Below are positions 55,302-64,000 of a stretch of DNA of 64,000 nucleotides, piece by piece (positions within the stretch are counted from its first letter, which is position 1; each line of letters opens with the position of its first letter). This DNA comes from Thiorhodovibrio winogradskyi (lineage in GTDB: Bacteria; Pseudomonadota; Gammaproteobacteria; Chromatiales; Chromatiaceae). The notes under the pieces are model-generated. The model was not told the DNA's origin. It ran no database searches and saw only the letters and a list, made by a program, of their open reading frames with translations. The DNA is taken from NCBI RefSeq assembly GCF_036208045.1, contig NZ_CP121472.1:1251531-1315530 (forward strand). The letters are read 5' to 3'. The translations under genes and the position numbers were made by a program.

Positions 55302-58085
55302 TTAGAGATCCTTTCGTCCAGCCTGTTGCAATGCCGCCTGGGCTGCCGCTAGTCGCGCCACCGGCACGCGCGGACCCGAGCAGCTGACATAGTCCAGCCC
55401 CGCCTGATCACAGAAGGCAATCGAGGCTGGGTGACCGCCATGCTCGCCGCAGATGCCCACATGCAGGTCCGGCTTGACCTTGCGGCCCCATTCCACCGCC
55501 AGTTCCATCAGCTTGCCGACGCCCTTCACATCCAGCACTTCGAAGGGGTTGTCGTGCAGGATGTTGCTCTGGTTGTACAGCGGCAGGAACTTGTTCTCGG
55601 CGTCCTCGCGCGAGAAGGAGAAGGCCGCCTGGGTCAGGTCGTTGGTGCCGAAGGAGAAGAACTCGGCTTCCTCGGCCAGGGATTCAGCGCGCATGCAGGC
55701 GCGCACCACCTCGATCATGGTGCCGAACTTGAACTTGACCGGGAAGCCATAATCGGCCTGCACCAGCTGGTGCAGTTCATCCACATAGGCTTTGACCTTG
55801 AGCAGTTCCTGCGCGGTGCAGACCTGGGGTACCTTGATCTGCGGGTGTGCGTCCATGCCGGCTTTTTGACATTCCGCGGCGGCTTCCAGAATGGCGCGAA
55901 TCTGCATCTGGTAGATTTCCGGGAAGGTAATCCCCAGGCGCACGCCGCGATGGCCGAGCATGGGGTTGGTCTCGTAGAGCACCCGCACCTTGCGCAGCAT
56001 GGCCTCTTTCTTGGCGATGGCATCCTCGACGAGCATCGGATCAAGGGTGCGGCGCAGCGCATCGAACTCCCGGCGGGTTTCTTCAGGTGCATGCAGCAGG
56101 CCCATGGCGCCGGCCAGTGCCGTCATGCCGCGGGTGGATTGGGCCAGGCCGCGCAGATCGGCGATTTCCTGTTCGAGCTGATGCTCGTCGGGCAGGAATT
56201 CATGAATCGGCGGATCGAGCAGGCGGATGGTCACCGGATGCGGCGCCATGACCTCGAACAACTGGCGGAAGTCCTCGCGCTGCAAGGGCAGCAGCTTGTC
56301 GAGCGCTGCCTGGCGGGTCTCGGGTGTCTCGGCCACAATCATCTCGATCACGGTCGGCAGGCGATCAACATCGTTGAACATGCGCTCAGTGCGCGCGAGC
56401 CCGATGCCCACGGCGCCGTATTTGAGCGCGGTGCGCGCATCGTCCGGGGTGTCGGCATTGGCCATGACTTTCAATCGTGCCTTTTCATCCGCCCAGGACA
56501 GTAACACAGAGAGCTCCTCGGTGAACTCAGGCTCGACCGTGGGGATGGCGCCGAGATAAACGCGCCCATTGGAGCCGTCGATGGTGATGGTGTCGCCTTC
56601 CTTGAACTGGGTGTCGCCGACCATGGCCTCGCGCCGACTGACGTCCACGCTGATGCCCTCGGCCCCGGCCACGCAGGGCTTGCCCATGCCGCGCGCCACC
56701 ACGGCGGCGTGCGAGGTCTTGCCGCCGCGCGAGGTGAGGATGCCTTGGGCGGCGAAGAAGCCGTGGATATCCTCGGGCTTGGTCTCCTCGCGCACCAGGA
56801 TGACTTTCTGGCCCAGATCCCGACCCATCTGCTCGGCACGATCGGCGTCGAACACCGCGATGCCGGAGGCGGCACCGGGAGATGCGGGCAGGCCAGTGGC
56901 CACGGCCTCGGCCTTGAAGCTGGGATCAAGGCGCGGGAAGAGCATCTGCTCCAGTGCCGTGGGGTCGATGCGCAGCAGCGCCTGGTCCTTGGTGATCAGG
57001 CCTTCCTGTTCCATCTCCACCGAGGTGCGCACCAGTGCGGTGGCATTCATCTTGCCGTTGCGGGTTTGCAGGCAGTAGAGTTGGCCGCGCTCAATGGTGA
57101 ACTCGAAGTCCTGCACTTCCTTGTAGTGGGTTTCGAGTTTGTCGCGCAGTTCGTCGAGTTCCTTGGCCATTTGCGGCATCTCGACCCTGAGCCGGTCGAG
57201 CGGTTTGGGGGTGCGGATGCCGGCGACCACGTCCTCGCCCTGGGCGTTGACCAGATACTCGCCGTAGAGCTTGTTCTCGCCGGTGCCGGGGTTGCGGGTA
57301 AAGCCCACGCCCGTGGCCGAGTCATCGCCGCGGTTGCCGAACACCATGGTGCACACATTCACGGCGGTGCCATTGGCCATGTCCGGGGTAATTTTGAACT
57401 GGGTGCGATAGTCGACAGCGCGCTTGCCCGACCAGGAGTTGAACACCGCCTTGATGGCGATTTCCAGTTGCTCGTAGGGATCGCTGGGGAAGGGGCGGCC
57501 GGTGAACTCCTCGACCACCTTGAGGAAGCGCTCGCTGATGTCTTTCAGATCCGCGGCGGACAAATCCACATCCTGTTTGGCATGGGCGGCGCGCTTGACT
57601 TCGTCGAATTCGTGATCGAATTTCTCATCCGGCACGCCGAGCGCGACCTTGCCGAAGAGTTGAACGAAGCGTCGATAGGCGTCGTAACCAAAGCGGGCGT
57701 CGCCGGTAGCGCGGATTTCGCCCTGAAGGGTGTCCTGGTTCAGGCCCAGATTGAGAATGGTATCCATCATGCCAGGCATGGACATGGCCGAGCCAGAGCG
57801 AACTGACACCAGCAGGGGTTTCTCGGGATTGCCAAAGCCCTTGCCGGTTTTCTGCTCAAGCGCGGTCATCTCGGCGCGCACCTGATCCATCACTCCGGTG
57901 GGCAGTGCATGACTTGTGTCCTCGAGATAGGCGAGGCAGGCCTCGGTGGAAATCACGAAGCCTGGCGGGACATTCAGTCCGATCTGAGTCATCTCGCACA
58001 GATTTGCCCCTTTGCCGCCGAGTAGCTTTTTGTTCTTGCCGTCGCCGTCTTCAAAGGCAAAAGCCCATTTTTGTTGAGTTGACAT
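55302..58085 (-). CDS. ppdK: Pyruvate, phosphate dikinase
   Basis: 927 residues, full PPDK length. The N-terminal ATP-grasp domain begins LLGGKGANLCEMTQIGLNVP. The swivelling His domain is LTSRGGKTSHAAVVARGMGKPCVAG (His near 455), and the PEP-binding barrel has NPMLGHRGVRLG and FGTNDLTQ with the active Cys region GICGEHGGHPAS. It makes PEP from pyruvate, ATP and phosphate. ATG 58085 follows AAGGAG. Gene monocistronic, ended by the hairpin at 55258. Confidence 0.97.
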   Translation of the reverse strand: MSTQQKWAFAFEDGDGKNKKLLGGKGANLCEMTQIGLNVPPGFVISTEACLAYLEDTSHALPTGVMDQVRAEMTALEQKTGKGFGNPEKPLLVSVRSGSAMSMPGMMDTILNLGLNQDTLQGEIRATGDARFGYDAYRRFVQLFGKVALGVPDEKFDHEFDEVKRAAHAKQDVDLSAADLKDISERFLKVVEEFTGRPFPSDPYEQLEIAIKAVFNSWSGKRAVDYRTQFKITPDMANGTAVNVCTMVFGNRGDDSATGVGFTRNPGTGENKLYGEYLVNAQGEDVVAGIRTPKPLDRLRVEMPQMAKELDELRDKLETHYKEVQDFEFTIERGQLYCLQTRNGKMNATALVRTSVEMEQEGLITKDQALLRIDPTALEQMLFPRLDPSFKAEAVATGLPASPGAASGIAVFDADRAEQMGRDLGQKVILVREETKPEDIHGFFAAQGILTSRGGKTSHAAVVARGMGKPCVAGAEGISVDVSRREAMVGDTQFKEGDTITIDGSNGRVYLGAIPTVEPEFTEELSVLLSWADEKARLKVMANADTPDDARTALKYGAVGIGLARTERMFNDVDRLPTVIEMIVAETPETRQAALDKLLPLQREDFRQLFEVMAPHPVTIRLLDPPIHEFLPDEHQLEQEIADLRGLAQSTRGMTALAGAMGLLHAPEETRREFDALRRTLDPMLVEDAIAKKEAMLRKVRVLYETNPMLGHRGVRLGITFPEIYQMQIRAILEAAAECQKAGMDAHPQIKVPQVCTAQELLKVKAYVDELHQLVQADYGFPVKFKFGTMIEVVRACMRAESLAEEAEFFSFGTNDLTQAAFSFSREDAENKFLPLYNQSNILHDNPFEVLDVKGVGKLMELAVEWGRKVKPDLHVGICGEHGGHPASIAFCDQAGLDYVSCSGPRVPVARLAAAQAALQQAGRKDL

Positions 58086-58622
58086 CTGGTTCTCCTTGGG
58101 GTGATTGAATGAGAAGTCACTGAAATCAGGGTCATCGCGTCCGACCGGGATCAGGATCTGGGTCTGGTCGACCTCTCAGGTCAACCTCTGGTCAAAACCG
58201 AAGGCGCCCCTGGCCGCGTTCGCTCCGAGGTAAGCTTGACCATGGCAGTCGGATGATGCCGCGCTATTTCACCTGAGTTTCATGGTCTCTGCCAAGTTGT
58301 TCTGCTCATTTGTGCCGGCTGGCGGGGTATTAAGCCTTTTCATGTCCCTGTGTTCAGGGGCGCGCGTGAGCTCTAACATCTGGTGCTTCAGCAGGGTGGT
58401 GAGAGTGATCGGCTTGAGGCTGGCATTTTCGACGATGATGCCGATCTCGGATCAGTTTCGGGTTAGCATGACAGGTCTGAAGGCATCCCAAGCATTGAGT
58501 CGGCCTAATATGAGAATTTTCGTTAATTGCCTTAAATGCAAATTTTGGCCCTGGTCAAGCTTGGTGCACCCACTTGTGCATCCTCTGGTAACCGACCTAG
58601 TGCCATATTTGGGCCGCGCAAG
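58086..58622. other. Intergenic region with a degenerate 13-bp repeat
   Basis: 537 bp between ppdK and the membrane-gene cluster. GGTCGACCTCTCA and GGTCAACCTCTGG stand in tandem at 58166-58191. A 114-codon open frame (58282-58626) has no motif, no ribosome site and unusual composition, and is not called. Confidence 0.4.
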
Positions 58623-59285
58623 ATGATTGGCTCAGGCATGCGTCAGTTGCTGCTCGGGGTTGGTTTCATCGGCGTGTCGATCCGGTCTGTGGCGGCGGAG
58701 TCCGCTGCCATGGGGGCGCGGGTGGTCGGTCTTGATGGCGCTTGGTTGCTGGTGATCCTAACGGGCGCGGTGGCGCTCGCGGTGGCGCTGATGCTCGGTG
58801 AGCGGCCCGGCGTCGTGCATCATCAACCCGCCTCGGGTCGGAACTCGAAGCTTGGCGGCCGCCGCCTGCTGGTCGCTCTGCTGGCCCTCTCGGGATTGGC
58901 GTTGCTGGTCTTGGCCGATCGGTTTTTTGTCGCCCCTCTCGCAGGCGGCGCCTTGCTCGCACTGGCCTGGGGTCTGCACCTATCCGCCCGTCCGGCTGGT
59001 CGCCTGTCGGCGACTCCGACGCTGTGGCTGGCGTCGCTGGTGGTGTTGATGGCGATCATTGCTCTGGTTGGTGTCCTGCTTGAGAGTCATGCTTGGGGCG
59101 CGCAGGCGGATCAGGGCGCGCTCATGACCGCCCTGCGCTGGATGCTGTCCTTGCCGCTGACGGTCTGGCTGGCGGCTTTGCTCTTTGGCGCCATGCTGGT
59201 TGAAATCGCCGGCATGCTGCTGGATGGGCTGCCCGCGCGGCGGCTTGACTCCCCCGGCGATCAGAATCGCGACGGACGGGGTTGA
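58623..59285 (+). CDS. Multi-pass membrane protein, first gene of Mrp-like module
   Basis: 220 residues with about six hydrophobic segments (for example GAWLLVILTGAVALAVALML, LLVALLALSGLALLVLA and PLTVWLAALLFGAMLVEIAG). No specific family was recognised. Its position 64 bp ahead of the MrpC-like gene suggests a small subunit of the same complex, as in hydrogenase-4 or Mrp clusters. The start is uncertain: ATG 58623 or ATG 58638. Confidence 0.6.
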   Translation: MIGSGMRQLLLGVGFIGVSIRSVAAESAAMGARVVGLDGAWLLVILTGAVALAVALMLGERPGVVHHQPASGRNSKLGGRRLLVALLALSGLALLVLADRFFVAPLAGGALLALAWGLHLSARPAGRLSATPTLWLASLVVLMAIIALVGVLLESHAWGAQADQGALMTALRWMLSLPLTVWLAALLFGAMLVEIAGMLLDGLPARRLDSPGDQNRDGRG

Positions 59286-59349
59286 ATCACGGCTGTGCAA
59301 TGCGGTTTCATCTTAACAACCGATCATCCGATGAGTCCCCGATTCAGCC

Positions 59350-59868
59350 ATGTCCATCCTTGAGTCCGCGCTTGTCATCAACCTGCCGGTGATCCTGGCT
59401 GGGGTGCTGATTGGCCTTGGCCTGCTTGGCCTGCTGTTGCCCTTGCGCCCGGCTCGACTCCTTGCCGGCATGGGGTTGTTGCATGCTGGGCTGATCTTTC
59501 TACTACTTGAATTGGCCGCGCGTTATGGTGGTGCCGGTTGGTTTGGCGGTGACATCGGACTTTCCGGCGCTGGTTTGGCTGCGCGCCTGCATGGCCTGGC
59601 ATTGGCGGTCCTGGTGATGGGGCTACTGTTTGCCGCCATGCTGGCGGCGGTGTTGATTGCCCTTGATCAGCGTGCGGGGACGCTGCAAACGCAAGCACTC
59701 GATGATTTGGCCAGACGGGAGTGGCTGGTATGGCTTGGTAGGGATCTTTCGGGTGAAGATCCCTCGGCCGTCGATATATCGGGCCGTGATGTGTCGCGCA
59801 GCGATGGGCCACGTCGGGAGGCGGGGCCGGCAGCGCGGCGCAAAGGTGTGGCGGGGATGCGGTCTTGA
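59350..59868 (+). CDS. NuoK/MrpC-like membrane subunit
   Basis: 172 residues. Three membrane helices occupy the first 110 residues, with ARLLAGMGLLHAGLIFLLLE and LHGLALAVLVMGLLFAAMLAAVLI aligning with NuoK/MrpC helices 2 and 3. The two Glu residues essential in NuoK are absent at these positions, as in MrpC. A 60-residue polar C-terminal tail is unusual for the family. The next gene's TTG start overlaps its stop, so the genes are translated together. Confidence 0.75.
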   Translation: MSILESALVINLPVILAGVLIGLGLLGLLLPLRPARLLAGMGLLHAGLIFLLLELAARYGGAGWFGGDIGLSGAGLAARLHGLALAVLVMGLLFAAMLAAVLIALDQRAGTLQTQALDDLARREWLVWLGRDLSGEDPSAVDISGRDVSRSDGPRREAGPAARRKGVAGMRS

Positions 59869-61439
59869 CGTCCCTTGCCGATATGCTGCCCGAAATGTTG
59901 CCGGCAATGCCGCGCGGCCCGCTCATGCCGATTCTGGTCATGCTGTTGCTGCCCTTCCTAGCTGCCTTGGCGATGCGACCACTGGCTGTCATATCACGGT
60001 GGATGGCTGGGGCACTGGGACCACTGACCTTGTTGTTGTGCGCTCTGCTGGGTCTCGGACTGCTGGTGGTCAACCCGGACGGGCCCTTGCTCATCGCGCT
60101 CGGATCAACGAACGCGCCCCTTGAATTGCTGCTGAAGGTCGACCGACTGGCCTTGGTGCTGGCGCTCGTGAGTATTGCGCTGGTGCTGCTGAGCTGGACC
60201 CGGGGGGAGGATCATCCAGATCCGGTGCGCATGCACGCGGCCCTGCTGCTGCTTGCGGGCGGTCTGATTGGACTTGCCCTGGCGGGCGATCCCGTCACCA
60301 GTTGGCTGTTTCTGGAGGTCTGCGCACTGGCGTCCGGAGCCTTGCTGCTGATTGGCGGCACCCTGCGCTCCCTGACCGCCATGCTCGCTTTTGTGCGCTG
60401 GAGCGCGGCGGGAACCGGGCTTGCGGTGGCTGGGCTTGGGCTGACGCTGACGGCGGCATCCCTAGCCGCTGGCGATTCGGCGGCGACTACCCTGGGGCGG
60501 CTTGGCGTTGGGCTTTTGGTGCTGGGCTTTGGCGTCAAGGCGGCGCTCTTTCCGCTCAATGCCTGGATGGCCCCGGCCGGTTGGGCGGCCGGGGCGCGCG
60601 TGCTGGCCCTGCTGACCGGGGTGGTTCCGGCGCTGGCGCTGGTGAATTTGGCGCGCCTGCTGGCCGCGGGTGGCGTGCCCGCCCAGGGCGCCGAGGCGCT
60701 CATGCTACTGGGCATGGGCTCGGCGCTGGCCGGGGCGCTCGGCATGTGGTGGGCGCGGGAATTTCCAACCTTTCTCATTGGCCTGAGCCTGTCCTCCATG
60801 GGCGCCGTGGCGGTGGGCTTCTCCCTGCCTGGACCAGCGGGGCCTTTCTCCGCCTTGGCCTTGCTGCTGCATTTTCTGTTGGTGCATTCCGCGCTTTTCG
60901 TGCTGGCGCATCGCTGGCGCGGGCGCCATGCGGATCTAGTCGGCATCGCCTGGCGTTTGCCGCTGACCGCGGCGGTGCTGATGTTGCTGGCCGCATCCCT
61001 GGTTGGAGTGCCGCCGTTGCCCGGGTTCTGGGCCAAGCTGATGCTGGTGTTGAGTCTTGCCGAGCATGCTGGCGCAATCGTTTTGGTGGTGCTACTGGCG
61101 CTGCTGCTGGCCACGGCGGTGGAAGCAGCGGCCTGGTTGCGCTTGCTGCGGCAGCTGTATGCGCGCACCGGGTTAGGCGCGAGCGGGACTGCGCTAGCGG
61201 ATGGCAAGGCGTTGGGCTTGACGCGCGCTGATCGCTTGCCACGGTTGCTTGAACCCAGTCGCTTGGCGCGCGCCTACAGTCTGCTGGTGGCGGCGCTCTT
61301 GTTGCTGGCGACTCTGTCGATCGCGCCCCTGGCCGAGGGACTGAATCGGCTGGTGGTGCCCTTGCCGACGGCTTCGGTCGCTGGGCCGCGTCTGGTGGTG
61401 GATAAGGATGATGTCTGGTGGCGGGAGGTTGAGCCATGA
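59865..61439 (+). CDS. Proton-conducting transporter subunit (NuoN/MrpD-like)
   Basis: 524 residues with 12-14 membrane segments. The antiporter-core residues are present: Glu in TM5 (TSWLFLEVCALASGALLLI) and Lys in TM7 (GFGVKAALFPLNAWM), followed by PPLPGFWAKLMLV near the C-terminus. Such proteins are the proton-channel subunits of complex I, Mrp antiporters and group 4 hydrogenases. The start codon is TTG 59865; ATG 59883 is possible. It is followed by the NuoL-like gene with a 4-bp ATGA overlap. Confidence 0.85.
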   Translation: MTSLADMLPEMLPAMPRGPLMPILVMLLLPFLAALAMRPLAVISRWMAGALGPLTLLLCALLGLGLLVVNPDGPLLIALGSTNAPLELLLKVDRLALVLALVSIALVLLSWTRGEDHPDPVRMHAALLLLAGGLIGLALAGDPVTSWLFLEVCALASGALLLIGGTLRSLTAMLAFVRWSAAGTGLAVAGLGLTLTAASLAAGDSAATTLGRLGVGLLVLGFGVKAALFPLNAWMAPAGWAAGARVLALLTGVVPALALVNLARLLAAGGVPAQGAEALMLLGMGSALAGALGMWWAREFPTFLIGLSLSSMGAVAVGFSLPGPAGPFSALALLLHFLLVHSALFVLAHRWRGRHADLVGIAWRLPLTAAVLMLLAASLVGVPPLPGFWAKLMLVLSLAEHAGAIVLVVLLALLLATAVEAAAWLRLLRQLYARTGLGASGTALADGKALGLTRADRLPRLLEPSRLARAYSLLVAALLLLATLSIAPLAEGLNRLVVPLPTASVAGPRLVVDKDDVWWREVEP

Positions 61440-63559
61440 CAGCGAACTCGGCCACTTTGCCCTTGCCCTGGCCGACGGCGCCCATCGTGGCACTGTCCGC
61501 TGATTGGTCATGGCAGGCGCTCTCGCCGCTCGACTGGATGTTCGTCGCGGCCCTGGTTACCTTGCTGCTGGCCTTGGTCCTGGGACGTTGGCGAGTATTC
61601 GCGCCGCTGTTTGCCGCCGGTTATGGCGCGCAATTCTGGGCCCTGGCACATGCCGATGTGCTGACTGGCCAGCCCCTGGTGGCTTCCTTTGCCTTGCGCA
61701 TTTTGCGCCAGCCGGTGGTGTGGCGCTATGACAGTCTGTCGTGGTTCTTTGCCATGCTGACCATTGGCGCGGCTTTTGTGTGCACTTTGTTCGCACTGGC
61801 GCCAGCGTCCAACGGGAGGGCGCCGCTGTTCGCCAAAGCCGATGCCAAAGCCGACCCCGGCGCGGATTCTGGCACCTACCTGGGCGCAGAACTTGGCGCG
61901 CGCCAAACCAAGCGGCTGGTCACTCGCTTGGGCGCCAGTATCGCGTCTCGATTGGGTCCGGGCTCTGGACTCTGGCATTTATTTCATGTGGCATTGGCGC
62001 TCTCGGTGCTAAGCAGCCTGTGTCTGTTCGGCAGCGGCAATCTGCTGGCGCTCTATGTGAGTTGGGAGGTGGTGGTCTGGGCCTTCTTCCTGCTGTTGGC
62101 GGTCGGTGGCGGGTTGGCACTGGGCGCGGCCGTGCGCTATGCCGCTTATTCCTTTGCTGGTGGCGTGGCCCTGCTCGGTGCGCTGGCGCTGGTGTTTCGC
62201 GCCTCTGGATCTTTTGATTTCGCTCGGGTCAGCGCCGCGCTGCCCACCCTGGGCCTGGGGCAGGAACTGCTGCTGGGGTTGTTGTTGCTGGTCGCCCTGG
62301 GGCTGAGACTGGGCGCCTTGCCGCTTTTCGCCTGGCAGCCGGGGCAGGTGCGGCCGCCGGTGCCCGTGTTCTGGCATGGTATCGCGGCGCGCGTGGGGTT
62401 TTTTGCTCTGCTTGTGTTGCTCTCGCGCATGGTGGGTGTGGAGTGGCTGGCGAGCATGGGTGGGCTGGCGCGGGGTGGCTGGCTCGATCCGCGTCTACTG
62501 CTGTGCTGGGTGGCGCTGCTGCTGGTGCTTTTCGGCGGTTGGCGGGCCTGGCGGCAACGCTGTGCTGGCGCCGTGCTGAGTTGGCTGGCACTCAGCCAGA
62601 CCGGATTCGTGCTGTTGGCCTTGTTGGTGGGCGGGGAGTTTGGCACCGCGAGTGGGCTTTTGCAGTTGTTTAGCCTGGGTCTGGCGGAAGCGGTGCTGGC
62701 CGGGCTTTGTCTGGTCGCTGTGCCCTTGGTATCGGTGCCCTTTGGGTCGCAAGCCCGAAGTTCTCATTCGGGTCGCGTGGAGACGGGGCTCAGAGGTCTG
62801 GCGCTTGCCGCGGCTTTGCTGTCTGGTGCCAGCCTGGTTGGTCTGCCCCCAACCCTGGGCTTTGTCTCCAAGTGGCTGCTTTATGACGCCATTCTGACCG
62901 ACCCCCTGTTGGGTCTGAGCCGCTGGCCACTGTTTTGGCTGGCGCTGCTTGGCAGTGGGCTGAGTCTGCTCGCGCTGTTGCGGCTGGCGGCCATCATGCG
63001 CGCGCGCTCGGGCGAGAAATGCACGGGTCGGCCCGACGCCATCATGGCGCCGGTGCTGGGGTTGTCCGCTTTGACGCTCCTGGCCGGGGTGGTGCCAGGG
63101 CCGGCCATGGGTTGGGTGGCGGCCATGCAGCGCACGCTCGGCGTGCCGGTGCTGGACTGGACCCTGGGCGGCGTTGCTGGCCGTATTGACATGCTGTGGT
63201 TGACCCTGTGGCAGGGCTTGCTGCTGTTGCCGCTGCTGGCGGTGCTTTGGTGGGTGTGGCGTAGCGCATCCGAATCTGGCGAACGCGTGCGTGCCTTTTT
63301 GTGGCGCCTGCTTGGCACGGTGCCGACGGGTGGTGGCTTGCTCTCGGAGGCAGGGAGGCCCCCTATGGATCATGCGGTGGAGCGTGCGGGGGATCAGGCG
63401 GTCGATCAGGGGCGGGATCGGCGGCCCTTGATCGAACCCCTGTTCGTGGCCTTGCTCGACAGGCTGGCTGGCCTGGTCGTGGGGCTGAGTGGTCCGCGTC
63501 TGGCGCCCTGGACCCTGGCCGCGGTCTTGCTAAGCCTGATGCTGTGGGCCTTTGCTTAA
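61436..63559 (+). CDS. Proton-conducting transporter subunit (NuoL/MrpA-like) with altered TM7 Lys
   Basis: 707 residues with about 16 membrane segments. LRILRQPVVWRYDSLSWFFAML is the N-terminal family segment. TM5 Glu is kept (LLALYVSWEVVVWAFF), but the conserved TM7 Lys is replaced by Arg in LVALGLRLGALPLFAW; the loop HG in VFWHGIAARVG and the TM12 Lys in TLGFVSKWLL are present. It would be a distal proton-pumping subunit. Its stop overlaps that of convergent hypE by 2 bp. Confidence 0.85.
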   Translation: MTANSATLPLPWPTAPIVALSADWSWQALSPLDWMFVAALVTLLLALVLGRWRVFAPLFAAGYGAQFWALAHADVLTGQPLVASFALRILRQPVVWRYDSLSWFFAMLTIGAAFVCTLFALAPASNGRAPLFAKADAKADPGADSGTYLGAELGARQTKRLVTRLGASIASRLGPGSGLWHLFHVALALSVLSSLCLFGSGNLLALYVSWEVVVWAFFLLLAVGGGLALGAAVRYAAYSFAGGVALLGALALVFRASGSFDFARVSAALPTLGLGQELLLGLLLLVALGLRLGALPLFAWQPGQVRPPVPVFWHGIAARVGFFALLVLLSRMVGVEWLASMGGLARGGWLDPRLLLCWVALLLVLFGGWRAWRQRCAGAVLSWLALSQTGFVLLALLVGGEFGTASGLLQLFSLGLAEAVLAGLCLVAVPLVSVPFGSQARSSHSGRVETGLRGLALAAALLSGASLVGLPPTLGFVSKWLLYDAILTDPLLGLSRWPLFWLALLGSGLSLLALLRLAAIMRARSGEKCTGRPDAIMAPVLGLSALTLLAGVVPGPAMGWVAAMQRTLGVPVLDWTLGGVAGRIDMLWLTLWQGLLLLPLLAVLWWVWRSASESGERVRAFLWRLLGTVPTGGGLLSEAGRPPMDHAVERAGDQAVDQGRDRRPLIEPLFVALLDRLAGLVVGLSGPRLAPWTLAAVLLSLMLWAFA

Positions 63560-64000
63560 CAAATGCGCGGGAGTTGCTCACCGCTGAGCCAGTCGAGCAG
63601 ACGGCGACCGCCAAAGGGCGTCTCCAACTCGATCAGCCGTTGCGGGTCTTGGGTGACTTCGCCGATGATGGCTGATTCCTGCCCGAGCGGATGAGCGCGC
63701 ATGGCGGCGAGCAGCGTCGCGGCGCGCTCGGCCGGACAGATGGCGATGAGCTTGCCCTCGTTGGCGATGTGCAGCGGGTCGAGCCCAAGCAACTCGCAGG
63801 CCCCGCGGACCTCGGGCTTGAGCGGAATCGCCGCCTCGCGAATCAGCATGCCCACGCCCGACTGGGCGGCCAGCTCATTGAGTGTTGCCGCCATGCCGCC
63901 GCGGGTGGGGTCGCGCAGACAGTGGATATCTGGCACGGCGGCGATCATGTCCGCGACCAGCCCATGCAGGGCGGCACTGTCGGATTGGAGATCCGTCCCA
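63556..64000 (-). CDS. hypE: Hydrogenase maturation protein HypE (5' end beyond window)
   Basis: About 148 C-terminal codons of a HypE/AIR-synthase-fold protein. SDSAALHGLVADMIAAV, CLRDPTRGGMAATLNELAAQ and VRGACELLGLDPLHIANEGK match HypE, and the protein ends PRIC: the C-terminal Cys is carbamoylated and dehydrated to the cyanide ligand of [NiFe] hydrogenases. The window edge cuts its start. The nearest genes, convergent, are the Mrp-like membrane subunits. Confidence 0.93.
   Translation of the reverse strand, partial: GTDLQSDSAALHGLVADMIAAVPDIHCLRDPTRGGMAATLNELAAQSGVGMLIREAAIPLKPEVRGACELLGLDPLHIANEGKLIAICPAERAATLLAAMRAHPLGQESAIIGEVTQDPQRLIELETPFGGRRLLDWLSGEQLPRIC

Noticed and set aside
56709-57806. 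365-codon open frame opposite ppdK
   Set aside because: Antisense shadow of a strongly conserved enzyme gene.
58282-58626. 114-codon open frame before the Mrp-like module
   Set aside because: Unusual amino-acid composition, no ribosome site and no motif.

Overview
The window looks like chromosomal DNA of a GC-rich gammaproteobacterium, most likely a purple sulfur bacterium (Chromatiales). The main support is a crtI-crtB carotenoid pair with a TGTC-N10-GACA site of the PpsR/CrtJ type in front of it, a hypE-type hydrogenase maturation gene, S-methyl-5'-thioinosine phosphorylase in place of MTA phosphorylase, and the gammaproteobacterial order rimP-nusA-infB-rbfA-truB-rpsO-pnp. The genus is inference; no rRNA, tRNA, CRISPR array or intact insertion sequence was seen.

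Layout. 1-1.4 kb: a truncated carbon-nitrogen hydrolase, then a patch of three decayed gene fragments. 1.5-10.2 kb: MHS transporter, DUF599 membrane protein, orphan OppC-type permease, nagZ, a hypoxanthine phosphoribosyltransferase, hemerythrin, thioinosine phosphorylase and a SprT-like protease. 10.3-10.6 kb: a promoter and a terminator bracket a probable small RNA. 10.7-22 kb: the transcription/translation operon, followed by a membrane alpha/beta hydrolase. 22-39 kb: signalling and envelope genes. These are a PilZ protein, a calcium-loop protein, an AAA-SPOR (DamX-like) protein, a SprA-family metalloprotease, a YjfB-like protein, two HDOD proteins, a ZorA/ZorB-like stator pair without Zorya effectors, an FHA-FHA-ABC transporter fusion, a VWA protein, a degenerate receiver-GGSEF protein with an intact I-site, and a DUF533 protein. 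39-48 kb: the biotin operon bioB-bioF-bioH-bioC-bioD, divergent comF, and the pyk-hydrolase-dapB operon. 48-52 kb: an RRM protein with a structured leader, and crtI-crtB with a His-rich membrane protein. 52.6-58 kb: a GGDEF protein with a dead EAL domain, an 800-bp AT-rich gap holding three copies of a 19-bp motif, and ppdK. 58.6-64 kb: four membrane genes resembling Mrp/complex I proton-channel subunits, convergent with hypE.

How the genes fit together. Several themes recur. c-di-GMP signalling is represented by one probable synthase, a likely I-site receptor and a PilZ receptor. Regulated cell-envelope machinery is represented by SPOR, ZorAB-like, FHA-ABC and VWA genes. Many gaps contain tandem repeats with a 12-13 bp period and unrelated unit sequences. 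The parts that standard families explain least are the orphan ZorAB/FHA-ABC/VWA neighbourhood (30.3-36.7 kb), the 19-bp motif array (54.67-55.02 kb), the candidate small RNA (10.35-10.63 kb) and the Mrp-like module beside hypE.
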